Source of the DNA: Planctomycetota bacterium
GTDB lineage: Bacteria; Planctomycetota; UBA8742; UBA2392
Reading direction: 5' to 3'
DNA length: 64,000 nucleotides
NCBI GenBank assembly: GCA_019912315.1
Contig: JAIOJA010000037.1
Coordinates: 62,001-126,000, forward strand
Part shown: one piece after another, positions 16,564 to 23,423 of the stretch
Layout of the letters: every line of letters starts with the position of its first letter
How positions within the stretch are numbered: the first letter of the stretch is position 1
Notes under the pieces: generated by a model
The model's database searches: none
What the model was told of the DNA's origin: nothing
Seen by the model: only the letters and a program-made list of their open reading frames with translations
Translations under genes and position numbers: made by a program

Positions 16564-17370
16564 CTACTCGCGCGAAACTGTCATCCAGTTCATCCATACG
16601 TCCACATCGGTGCCGTCGCGGAACTCCCCGCTCGGCGCCCAATCCTCAGGGGCGGATCCCACGATCATCACTCCGTCCAATCGTTCACGCTGCTGACTGT
16701 CGAGCAGCGCCTGAAGTTCCCGTCCGGTTTCGTTCGCCAGGCTCGCGAACTGGTCGTGCATGCCGTGCATGCCGTGCCCCTCGCCGTAGTAGCTGCCGAT
16801 TAGCGCAACGGCTTTATCTCCGGCGTCGGCAAGCAACTTGCGTACCTCGGCCTCTTGCTCGGGGCTGAGGTCGATCTCTTCGCGTAACGCGGACACCGTC
16901 GCATCGGCCTCACGGGCGTGGTGTTCGCGCACATGAGCAATATGACGCTCGCGCCACTCGTTCATGCGGGCTGCGTCACGTGCTTCCAGCAATGCTACGA
17001 CTGTTTCGCACAGCGCGTCGTAGCGTGCAGTTTCGAGTTCGGTGAGGGCGGCATCCATGCGATTGCCCTCGCGCGTCAAATCCGCAACCAGCGATTGTGT
17101 CGGCAAGGCGGCATCCAGTTTGTCAGCACGCGCGCGCAGGTCGCCCAGGTCGTTGGCCGGAGCGCGGGCGTTCAGCGCAAACAACGCGGCTACAGCGCCG
17201 CTGGCGAGTGCCAGGACCACAAGGGCCGCCACCCGCCCGAACGAGCGAAGGGGCCCCAGGCTCGAGGCGACCGCACCGTGCGCCTCGATAAATTCCAGGA
17301 CCCCATCGCGCGCTGTCGGGGGGACGGCAGGCTTGGAGCTGCGAATCAGGTTGTCGAAATCAGTTGCCAT
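16564..17370 (-). CDS. Putative anti-sigma factor with periplasmic LTxxQ/His-Met domain
   Basis: The 268-residue protein has a short cytoplasmic N-terminus (1-44), a single transmembrane helix (about 45-67) and a long helical periplasmic domain. Position directly behind an ECF sigma gene and this topology indicate an anti-sigma factor, although no HxxxCxxC zinc motif is seen. The periplasmic part has LSPEQ at 168-172, an LTxxQ-like motif shared with the next gene, and HGMHGMH at 199-205, a plausible metal-binding cluster. The start ATG 17370 replaces a longer in-frame start that would run into the spacer repeat. The CnrYXH-type metal sensing system is the nearest known analogue. Confidence 0.6.
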   Translation of the reverse strand: MATDFDNLIRSSKPAVPPTARDGVLEFIEAHGAVASSLGPLRSFGRVAALVVLALASGAVAALFALNARAPANDLGDLRARADKLDAALPTQSLVADLTREGNRMDAALTELETARYDALCETVVALLEARDAARMNEWRERHIAHVREHHAREADATVSALREEIDLSPEQEAEVRKLLADAGDKAVALIGSYYGEGHGMHGMHDQFASLANETGRELQALLDSQQRERLDGVMIVGSAPEDWAPSGEFRDGTDVDVWMNWMTVSRE

Positions 17371-17372
17371 GA

Positions 17373-17416
17373 GTTCTGAGTTCTGGGTTCTGGGTTCCAA
17401 CCTGGGACCCAGAACT
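17373..17416. repeat. Iterated-word inverted repeat between sigma and anti-sigma genes
   Basis: GTTCTGGGT at 17387-17395 pairs perfectly with ACCCAGAAC at 17407-17415. The left arm repeats the word GTTCTG(A/G)G three times from 17373. It occupies most of the 57-bp intra-operon spacer and lies where the anti-sigma ribosome-binding site should be. Confidence 0.7.
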
Positions 17417-17427
17417 AGCAACTCCCC

Positions 17428-17943
17428 TTATGCTTCTCCGCCCAGTTCCAGCCACGCGGTCTTGAATCTTTCGCGCGCCCGGAACAGGCGTGATTTGATC
17501 GTTCCTTCGGGAAGCCCCATCGCTTCGGCGATCTCGCGCACACTGAGACCTTCCCATAACTCAAGCACCAGCGTCTGCCGGAACTCGTCAGGCAGGCGAC
17601 GCAGGGCCTCATGGACCAGGTCGTCGCGCTCCTGCCCTTCGCGCGGGTCGAGCATCGGGTCGTCTTTTACGACCATCGGGCGCTTGTGCCTGCCCCACCA
17701 GCGCTTTACCTCATTGCCGGCGATGCGGCACACCCACGCGTAAAAACCCGAGCGCCCCTCGAAAGTCTGCAGACTGCGCGAAACCCGAAGCCACGTTTCC
17801 TGGGAAACATCGTCGGCCCCCGGCGCATTGCGCCCCATCATCAGCACGATTTGCCGAAACACGGCGTCGTGATAGCGCTCGAACAGATTGTCAAAGCTGC
17901 CGGGTCCGGATTCTCGGTTGTCATCCGTGTGTGGACCCGGCAT
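17428..17943 (-). CDS. ECF-family RNA polymerase sigma factor
   Basis: A 171-residue sigma-70 family protein with only regions 2 and 4. Region 2 (about 16-85) contains DDVSQETWLRVSRSLQTFEG and YAWVCRIAGNEVKRWW. Region 4 (about 108-162) contains LPDEFRQTLVLELWEGLSVREIAEAMGLPEGTIKSRLFRARE, a standard -35-recognition helix-turn-helix. It heads a three-gene minus-strand operon with an anti-sigma factor and a Spy-like protein. A likely self-recognised promoter lies just upstream (17963-17991). Its stimulus is unknown; envelope or metal stress is inferred from the partners. Confidence 0.93.
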   Translation of the reverse strand: MPGPHTDDNRESGPGSFDNLFERYHDAVFRQIVLMMGRNAPGADDVSQETWLRVSRSLQTFEGRSGFYAWVCRIAGNEVKRWWGRHKRPMVVKDDPMLDPREGQERDDLVHEALRRLPDEFRQTLVLELWEGLSVREIAEAMGLPEGTIKSRLFRARERFKTAWLELGGEA

Positions 17944-17962
17944 TTTTGTCCCAATGCGAGTA

Positions 17963-17991
17963 AGTGACCCGGTACTTACGCCTGTGGTTCC
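17963..17991 (-). promoter_or_regulatory. Candidate ECF-dependent autoregulatory promoter
   Basis: On the minus strand GGAACC (17991-17986), a 17-nt spacer and GTCACT (17968-17963) fit the GGAAC...GTC pattern of ECF promoters. The inverted repeat GTAAGT-N8-ACTTAC (17960-17979) overlaps the -10. The sigma ATG is about 15 nt downstream of the predicted start. Confidence 0.6.
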
Positions 17992-18037
17992 CCGAATCCC
18001 GAAAAAATCCGGTCGTTTCCGGGCAACCGCTTCGCGC

Positions 18038-18066
18038 TGGCGTCACAACAGCCAACTACATACCAT
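18038..18066 (+). promoter_or_regulatory. Possible promoter of the 105-residue protein gene
   Basis: TGGCGT (18038-18043), a 17-nt spacer and TACCAT (18061-18066) precede the ATG at 18075 by 8 nt, with no Shine-Dalgarno. This again has a leaderless geometry; the -35 is weak. Confidence 0.35.
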
Positions 18067-18074
18067 CAAACGCG

Positions 18075-18392
18075 ATGACTAAAGAGGCCGCTGATCTTTA
18101 CCGCAAACTCGTCACCGAGCACGGGATGCCGGAAAGCAACTCGCTCAGTGAAATGGGCGGCAACTGGTATCTCATTCCCGAAGAACTGAGCACCGACCCC
18201 GATCAGCCTGTCAGTACCGCCGTCTTTCGCCCGCTGACGCCTGAGCAGACGGCCGCCGCCATGGCCCTGCACGCCAGTGAGTGGGCCCTGACGTTCGTCA
18301 AACCCGAGAACGAGCAGGAACCCCGCAGCAAGGACCCGCTTGCGCGCCTGAAGCAAGTGCTGCGGGAAGCCTCCCTGCGCGACAAGTCTTGA
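18075..18392 (+). CDS. Small hypothetical protein (105 aa)
   Basis: I do not recognise this family. The ATG at 18075 gives MTKEAADLYRKLVTEHGMP, a soluble, charged protein with an internal MGGNWYLIPEELS and a helical C-terminus (KDPLARLKQVLREASLRDKS). It has no signal peptide, cysteines or membrane segment. Upstream in-frame codons to 17964 lie in the sigma-factor promoter and are ignored. It is divergent from the ECF sigma gene, so the two may share regulatory sequence. Coding status rests on codon pattern and intact length only. Confidence 0.55.
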   Translation: MTKEAADLYRKLVTEHGMPESNSLSEMGGNWYLIPEELSTDPDQPVSTAVFRPLTPEQTAAAMALHASEWALTFVKPENEQEPRSKDPLARLKQVLREASLRDKS

Positions 18393-18478
18393 TCGCAGGC
18401 AGGTTCCTTTCGGTGCGGGGCGCACCCTGTACCATTGAAATCGCGGGTTAACCTGTTGCAATAACAGACAAAGAGCCT

Positions 18479-18892
18479 GTGGGAAACTCCGTGGAAGACA
18501 CCGAAAAAGTTTTTGATCGCGAAGCGACCCGCGAAGATCTTAAGCGGGCCAAGGAAGGCTTCTGGTCCAAGATGCACGATTTTATCGGGCGTGTGCCGTT
18601 TGCCCGGCAGGCCGTCGCCCTCTTCTATATGATTAAGGACCCCAAGGCTGACCTCGGCATCAAGGGGGCCGCCGTGCTGGCGTTGCTGTACTTCATTTCA
18701 CCGATCGATGCTGTTCCGGACGTGATTCCAGTTGCCGGGCTGATGGACGACGCTGCGGTCGTCTCGGCGGCGCTTGCGATTCTGGGCGGGTTGATCAAGC
18801 CATACCTGCAACTGGCCGACGACTGGTACCACAAGGGCGCGAAGTTGAAGGACGAGCCTGAGGTGGTGAAAGACGCGGAAGTCTTATCCTGA
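18479..18892 (+). CDS. DUF1232 (YkvA-like) membrane protein
   Basis: A 137-residue protein whose core ALLYFISPIDAVPDVIPVAGLMDDAAVV is the DUF1232 signature (PxDxxPDxIPxxGxxDD), flanked by hydrophobic segments (about 55-75 and 85-105). The function of the family is unknown; members are small inner-membrane proteins. The GTG at 18479 is used because AAAGAG lies just upstream. A small hairpin (GGTGCG-GGG-CGCACC) precedes it at about 18409-18425. Confidence 0.85.
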   Translation: MGNSVEDTEKVFDREATREDLKRAKEGFWSKMHDFIGRVPFARQAVALFYMIKDPKADLGIKGAAVLALLYFISPIDAVPDVIPVAGLMDDAAVVSAALAILGGLIKPYLQLADDWYHKGAKLKDEPEVVKDAEVLS

Positions 18893-18940
18893 TGATCGCT
18901 TGACCTTGCGTAGCGGCTGCCTGATTCTAAAGGTTAGCCC

Positions 18941-20017
18941 GTGCCTGATTTACTTGTGAAATCCATGAGTAAGACCGACCCGCCGCTGGCGTGGCTGCGC
19001 AGGCAGTTGCTGGCGATCGATGTGGTCATCATTGGCTTTCTTCTTTTCCTTATCGCATGGTGTCTGCTGAGCCTGGTGGCGCCGGGGGTGCGTCTTTACC
19101 CGTACGAGGCGCAGTTCGCGTGGGCCGAGATTCCGACCTGGTCCCTGATCGGGCAGCTTACGCTGATCCTGGGCGTGTACGTGATCGCCCAGCGCTTTGG
19201 GGTGTATTACCACCGCGTGCACACCAGCACCGGCGACCGCGCGCCGAAGTGGCTGAAGGTCGCGAACATCATTTACGTCTTCATCCCGATCCCGCTGATT
19301 CCGCTGGTGTTCAACCTGCTGGGGGCATTCATCGCGGGCGTCAGCGGCGCGCCGGGCGTGGAGAGCCACCCGGCCTTTGATCCGGCCGCGCACTACGACC
19401 CCGCCGCGACCTGGTGGGACCTGTGGATGAAAGACGCCGACATCAGCATGTTCGGCGTCTACCCGGCCGCGTGGTTCCGGCAGTTTCATGCGCCCTGGTC
19501 GGTGGGTCTGATGATGGTGTGCTATCTGAGCTACTACGTCTCGCCGCTGATTGCCGTGCTGCCGCAGATACTCAAGCAGGACTGGCCCATGGTGCGGCGC
19601 TGCGCGGCGATGTTCGGTGGCGCGCTGATCATGACCTACTTCGGCTACATCGCGATCCCCGCCACCGGCCCGCGTTTTGAGGGGACGTTCGACGCCTGGA
19701 TCGCGACTGACAGCTGGGTCGTCTGGTGGCAGCGCCTGCTGGACAACGCGGAGGTGATCCGCTGGGACGCCTTTCCGTCCGGGCACGTGGCGATTGAGAC
19801 CGTCGCCTGCGTGCTGGCGCTGAAATACCACCGCAAGGTCGGACTGGCCTATCTGCCGTTTTTGATCGGGCTGCCGGTCGCGACCGTATTTCTCGGCTAC
19901 CACTATGTCACGGACGTCGCAGCAGGCTTCGCATTCGCGGCCGCCGCGTTCGTGCTGCTGCAACCGGCCGTAACCTGGTGGGAATCCATATGGGCAAAGC
20001 CGGAAGCCCAGCCCTAG
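18941..20017 (+). CDS. PAP2-superfamily membrane phosphatase/phosphotransferase
   Basis: The 358-residue protein has 6-7 hydrophobic segments and the type 2 phosphatidic acid phosphatase motifs FPSGHVAIETVA (around 283) and GYHYVTDVAAG (around 318), whose histidines and aspartate carry catalysis. Layout and length resemble inositolphosphorylceramide-synthase-like or phosphatidate phosphatase proteins; the lipid substrate is not determinable. The GTG at 18941 has AAAGG at a proper distance; ATG 18965 is the alternative. It ends in a CTAG shared with the stop of the convergent ABC gene. Confidence 0.82.
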   Translation: MPDLLVKSMSKTDPPLAWLRRQLLAIDVVIIGFLLFLIAWCLLSLVAPGVRLYPYEAQFAWAEIPTWSLIGQLTLILGVYVIAQRFGVYYHRVHTSTGDRAPKWLKVANIIYVFIPIPLIPLVFNLLGAFIAGVSGAPGVESHPAFDPAAHYDPAATWWDLWMKDADISMFGVYPAAWFRQFHAPWSVGLMMVCYLSYYVSPLIAVLPQILKQDWPMVRRCAAMFGGALIMTYFGYIAIPATGPRFEGTFDAWIATDSWVVWWQRLLDNAEVIRWDAFPSGHVAIETVACVLALKYHRKVGLAYLPFLIGLPVATVFLGYHYVTDVAAGFAFAAAAFVLLQPAVTWWESIWAKPEAQP

Positions 20018-20784
20018 CCCGCGTTTTTGGGAGTGTCCACGAAGACGCCGTCGACCATGGTCAGGTGGCGTTGCGCGCGCTGGGCTATGTTTTCGTCGTG
20101 GGTGACGATCAGGAAAGTCTTGCCGAGCTCTTTGTTGAACTGGTCGATCAATACGAAGATCTCGTCGGCCGTCTTGCTGTCGAGGTTGCCTGTCGGCTCG
20201 TCGCAGAAGACGACGGCTGGCTCGTTCACGAGTGCCCGGGCCAGTGCCACGCGTTGGCGCTCGCCACCGGATAGGCGTGACGGCACGTGGGTCAGGCGCT
20301 CACCCAGCCCGACGCGCTCAAGCAATTCGATGGCGCGGTTGCGGCGCGAATCTGCTTCGCGCATCCACTGCAGGCTGCCGCTTCCGATGCGCGCCGGCAT
20401 CATCACGTTCTCGAGGGCCGTGAAGTCGGGCAGCAGGTGGAAGGACTGGAAGACAAAGCCGAACTCGCGGTTGCGTACCTTGGCCGCGGCCTCGTCGCCG
20501 AGCTTGGTGATGTTGCGACCACGATAGAAGATCTCGCCGGCCGTCGGCGTGTCGAGCAACCCAAGCAGGTGCATCAACGTCGATTTGCCCGCGCCGCTTG
20601 AACCCACAATGCTGGCGATCTCACCCTCGAACAGTTGAAAGTCCACGCTGCGCAGCACGTGCAGTGTGGTCTCGCCGGACTTGAAGTCGCGGCTCAGGCC
20701 CTTGCATTCGAGGATCGACTCGGGGCTTTGGGCCTGGGGCTTGGGGTTTGGGGAAGCCTCTTCAGTAACTGCTTGATCGTTCAT
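20014..20784 (-). CDS. LolD/MacB-type ABC transporter ATP-binding protein
   Basis: A 256-residue ATPase with Walker A GSSGAGKST, signature LSGGERQRVALARAL, Walker B VVFCDEPTGNLD and the H-loop VTHDE. GNLDSKTA and the overall pattern place it with LolD/MacB/FtsE-like ATPases that power lipoprotein release or mechanotransmission export. No cognate permease is adjacent. The first ~25 residues (rich in SPNPKPQAQSPE) are encoded by a G/C-rich repeat also seen at 1111-1189 and are probably not part of the fold. It follows the radical SAM gene by 14 nt on the same strand. Confidence 0.88.
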   Translation of the reverse strand: MNDQAVTEEASPNPKPQAQSPESILECKGLSRDFKSGETTLHVLRSVDFQLFEGEIASIVGSSGAGKSTLMHLLGLLDTPTAGEIFYRGRNITKLGDEAAAKVRNREFGFVFQSFHLLPDFTALENVMMPARIGSGSLQWMREADSRRNRAIELLERVGLGERLTHVPSRLSGGERQRVALARALVNEPAVVFCDEPTGNLDSKTADEIFVLIDQFNKELGKTFLIVTHDENIAQRAQRHLTMVDGVFVDTPKNAG

Positions 20785-20813
20785 GAATTCTCTAAGCCCT
20801 AAGCCCCATGCCC
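20722..20813. repeat. Iterated-word inverted repeat spanning a gene junction
   Basis: G-rich words (GGGGCTTTGGGCCTGGGG from 20722, then CTTGGGGTTTGGGG to 20753) face AAGCCCTAAGCCCCATGCCC at 20794-20813. The element encodes the end of the radical SAM protein (stop at 20799) and the start of the ABC ATPase. The 13-mer AAGCCCCATGCCC is identical to 1163-1175. Confidence 0.75.
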
Positions 20814-21800
20814 TTGCCACTTCACGCCCTGATACGTGCCGCGGCGTTTCAGCTCATCGGAAATCGCCTGGTAAATCTGCATCTTGCTCAGCCCCCAGCG
20901 TGGCGCGATCACGCCACTGTCGCTGACTTCGCCCACCAGGCGCTGGATCCAGACGTCCGGGGGCATGTGTTCAAGGCAGTCTGCGGCCAGCTTCACGTGG
21001 CGTTCCAGAGTCGGCGCTTCGAAGTCGCCGTTGGCGTACTGGCCTGCCATCACGGTGTTCTCGTACACGTACATGTGGTGGAACTTGATGCTGTCCGGGC
21101 GCAGGCGGGCGCATTCCTTGATCGTCTCGAGGATCATCTCGTCCGTTTCGAACGGCATGCAGCTCATCAGGTGCAGGCACAGGTGGGCGTCCGGCGCGAA
21201 CTCGCGGGTCAGCTCAACGGCGCGGACGGTCTCATTGTGCCCGTGGGCGCGGTTGACGTAGTCGGCTGTGGCGTCGTGCATGGTCTGCATGCCGTACTCG
21301 ACGCAGACGAAGGGGCGCTCGATCTCGTCGCGCTTGGTGGCCCACACTTCTGCGCTGCCGTCGGCGTAACTCTGGATCAGTCGCAGCTTGGCTTCATCAA
21401 TGCAGTCCGGGCGCGTGCCGATGCTCATGCCGACGATATCCGGCGCGCCCAGGGCTTCGTCGTAAAGCTCTTTCAGGCGCTCGACCTTGTCGTAGGTGTT
21501 GGTGAAGGTCTGGAAATACGCCAGAAATTTCGACGCCCCGAAACGCTCGCGGTAAAAGCCTTTGCCCTGCTCAAGCTGATCCGCGATGCGCGTCACACCC
21601 GTGCGCAGGGCCGGGCTGAAGCTGACGTTGTCACAGAATGTGCACCCGCCCGTGGCCTTGCTGCCGTCAATGTTCGGGCAGGTAAAGCCCGCATCAAGGG
21701 TCAGTTTATAGGCCGGTTCTCCAAACCATTGCTTCATCAACCGGCTGAAAGGTTTGTAGTATGGCTGACGGGCCAGCTCGGATGTTTGCAGGGTGGGCAT
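20799..21800 (-). CDS. TIGR01212-family radical SAM protein (YhcC-like)
   Basis: The 333-residue protein carries the family's iron-sulfur motif GFTCPNIDGSKATGGCTFC, in which three cysteines bind the cluster, then the radical SAM barrel with FQTFTNTYD, GMSIGTRPDC and VEYGMQTMHD. These match the YhcC/TIGR01212 family, whose substrate is not established. The chosen ATG at 21800 shares a CATG with the start of the divergent lipoprotein gene. A TATACT box lies at 21831-21826 inside that neighbour. The last few codons fall in a repeat, giving the C-terminus WQGHGA. Confidence 0.88.
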   Translation of the reverse strand: MPTLQTSELARQPYYKPFSRLMKQWFGEPAYKLTLDAGFTCPNIDGSKATGGCTFCDNVSFSPALRTGVTRIADQLEQGKGFYRERFGASKFLAYFQTFTNTYDKVERLKELYDEALGAPDIVGMSIGTRPDCIDEAKLRLIQSYADGSAEVWATKRDEIERPFVCVEYGMQTMHDATADYVNRAHGHNETVRAVELTREFAPDAHLCLHLMSCMPFETDEMILETIKECARLRPDSIKFHHMYVYENTVMAGQYANGDFEAPTLERHVKLAADCLEHMPPDVWIQRLVGEVSDSGVIAPRWGLSKMQIYQAISDELKRRGTYQGVKWQGHGA

Positions 21801-22584
21801 GAACGCACTCAGGTTGAAGGTCGCAAGTATAGCGATCCTGCTGCTGACAACAGTGGGGGGATGCGCCAGTGCGGGCAATTACAAGGCCGCGCCCGTTGAG
21901 CCTGAGGTGCTGCCGGAATACGCGCTTGAGCTTGAGCTGCGCGGCGAGCCTGAATACGACGAAGATCGCTATGAAGTGAACCTCGGCTTCGAGCTGCGTG
22001 CCGAAGACGAGTTCTCCTACAACGCCATCGTGCAGGAGATTGTCCAGGAAGTGATCTATGAGCGCTTTGACGGGCGGAAAATCCGCGAGACGCTGGTGCT
22101 GGTGGAAGCTTTCAAGCTCAGCCGCGTCGGGCGCACCGAGCAGGGCGATGTTGTTTACCGCCTCCCGAGCTTTCAGCGCGACAGGCACTATGAGCGCGGC
22201 TATTTGTCCGTCGGCCCGATGATCAAGACGATCGACGTCTGGCGCGTGGTGCGTTTCTATCCCGGCTTCGTGGAGGGCGCCGACTGGACGGACCTTGGCT
22301 TCGCGCACCTGCCCCAGAACCGCACAGGCAGTTTGATGACGGACATCCCGGAAAACTTCAACGAGAGCCACCAGCGCAACCACGACCACCGCGGCGTCGT
22401 GTTGCAGGACGACAGGCAAAGCGGCAAGTTTTACAGTATGCGCTACCACTGGTGGCGCGAGCCTACCGGCAACCGCCCGCAGGCCACATTCACGTTCGCC
22501 AAGTACAAGCGCCCACCCGACGAGCCAACCTGGCTCAACACCACAATCGACCACGGCACGCGCACATCAAGCGCCGGCGAGTAG
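21799..22584 (+). CDS. Hypothetical lipoprotein (261 aa)
   Basis: The N-terminus MNALRLKVASIAILLLTTVGGC is a lipoprotein signal with the acylated cysteine at position 22, so the mature protein is anchored in a membrane facing the periplasm. The mature part is charged and has no recognised domain; it is rich in E/Y (LELELRGEPEYDEDRY) and ends with SMRYHWWREPTGNRPQATF. ATG 21799 is preceded by GGGTGG. It is divergent from the radical SAM gene and the two start codons overlap. Lnt at 25541 would N-acylate such proteins. Confidence 0.75.
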   Translation: MNALRLKVASIAILLLTTVGGCASAGNYKAAPVEPEVLPEYALELELRGEPEYDEDRYEVNLGFELRAEDEFSYNAIVQEIVQEVIYERFDGRKIRETLVLVEAFKLSRVGRTEQGDVVYRLPSFQRDRHYERGYLSVGPMIKTIDVWRVVRFYPGFVEGADWTDLGFAHLPQNRTGSLMTDIPENFNESHQRNHDHRGVVLQDDRQSGKFYSMRYHWWREPTGNRPQATFTFAKYKRPPDEPTWLNTTIDHGTRTSSAGE

Positions 22585-22612
22585 TGATGTCGCAGCGATG
22601 TGGTATCGTTTC

Positions 22613-22644
22613 CAGGCGGCAGGCGGCAGGCGGCAGGCGGCAGG
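22613..22644 (+). repeat. Heptanucleotide tandem repeat (CAGGCGG)n
   Basis: Four perfect copies of CAGGCGG (22613-22640) plus CAGG follow the lipoprotein gene. Degenerate copies of the same heptamer occur at 54102-54129. Confidence 0.85.
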
Positions 22645-22658
22645 TCACGCCGTGCGGG

Positions 22659-23291
22659 CATGGCCCATGAAATGGGCCATGGATAGGGTGGTCAGTTCAG
22701 CAGCGATTCGCGCCCCTTAGGGGGCGCAGCTCATTTCCACAGGTAGCGTTCGTCGTAATCAACGCCGTGCCGATCCAGGAAGTCGATCAGTTCATCTTTG
22801 AAGCTGACCTTCTTGTGATGCTCTTCCTGCTCCTTGATGTACCGGACGACATTGTCTGTCTTGGATTGGCTCACACTGAACGCAGCGTATCCAGCTTGCC
22901 ATGCGAACCTCCCAGTCGGTTTCAATTCGTCATTGATCCACTTGGACGAGCTGCCCTTGATTTGTCGCAGCACATCCGCCAGGGACACGTCGGTTTTCAG
23001 GCGACACAGAATGTGCACATGGTCCTCGACGCCACCGATGCAGATCGGATCGCCACGCAGGTCTTTGATGATGCCGCCGATGTAGCCGTAGATTCGAGGT
23101 TGGCCTTCCTTCGTGATTAGTGGCTGGCGGTCTTTGGTGCTGAACACGAGATGGTAATTGAGATTCGTGAATGTATGCGACATAGCGCGATCCTCGAAGC
23201 CGCGCCCCCTTAGGGGCGCAAACGATTCGGGTGGCCATGTTACCCGCGGCTGAAGCCGCGGGCTAACGATCCAAGGCCCATTTCATGGGCC
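22659..23291. mobile_element. REP-associated transposase unit with flanking hairpins
   Basis: A Y1-type transposase gene is bracketed by palindromes. On the left are CATGGCCCAT-GAA-ATGGGCCATG (22659-22681) and GCGCCCC-TTAG-GGGGCGC (22710-22727). On the right are GCGCCCC-CTTA-GGGGCGC (23202-23219), CCCGCGGCTGAAGCCGCGGG (23243-23262) and GGCCCAT-TTC-ATGGGCC (23275-23291). The GCGCCCC and GGCCCAT hairpins occur on both sides in opposite orientation, as expected of a RAYT with REP/BIME-like sequences or an IS200-like element. Confidence 0.75.
22731..23183 (-). CDS. IS200-like / REP-associated tyrosine transposase (RAYT)
   Basis: A 150-residue HUH (Y1) endonuclease. The metal-binding HUH motif is HVH at 55-57 (in EDHVHILCRL) and the nucleophile is probably Y115 in VVRYIKEQEEHHKKVSF. 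These single-strand-specific enzymes cut at hairpins and either mobilise IS200-type elements or, as RAYTs, are domesticated and linked with dispersed REP sequences. The ATG at 23183 has GAGGA upstream. Intact length and hairpins on both sides suggest it is functional or recently so. Confidence 0.9.
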   Translation of the reverse strand: MSHTFTNLNYHLVFSTKDRQPLITKEGQPRIYGYIGGIIKDLRGDPICIGGVEDHVHILCRLKTDVSLADVLRQIKGSSSKWINDELKPTGRFAWQAGYAAFSVSQSKTDNVVRYIKEQEEHHKKVSFKDELIDFLDRHGVDYDERYLWK

Positions 23292-23316
23292 GCTTGTGTC
23301 CGAGTTTGAGGATGCT

Positions 23317-23366
23317 GTGCGGTTCCACTTGGACATTTGTACTCTTGGACTGTTGTACTGCCGCAC
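23317..23366. repeat. Paired 16-bp tandem repeat within inverted arms
   Basis: CTTGGACATTTGTACT (23328-23343) and CTTGGACTGTTGTACT (23344-23359) are adjacent copies with 14 of 16 identities. They are flanked by GTGCGG (23317-23322) and CCGCAC (23361-23366). The element lies in the lysA upstream region. Confidence 0.7.
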
Positions 23367-23423
23367 GGTTGCAAACCGGCGTCTGATCCGTAGAGATGGC
23401 GGGTCTGAAGAGGACTTCAACCC

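Noticed and set aside
20808..21899. 363-codon plus-strand open frame
   Set aside because: Antisense to the radical SAM gene, whose cysteine motif and family pattern are clear.
22613..22644. Possible CRISPR array
   Set aside because: It is a heptamer tandem repeat without spacers, and no cas gene is near.
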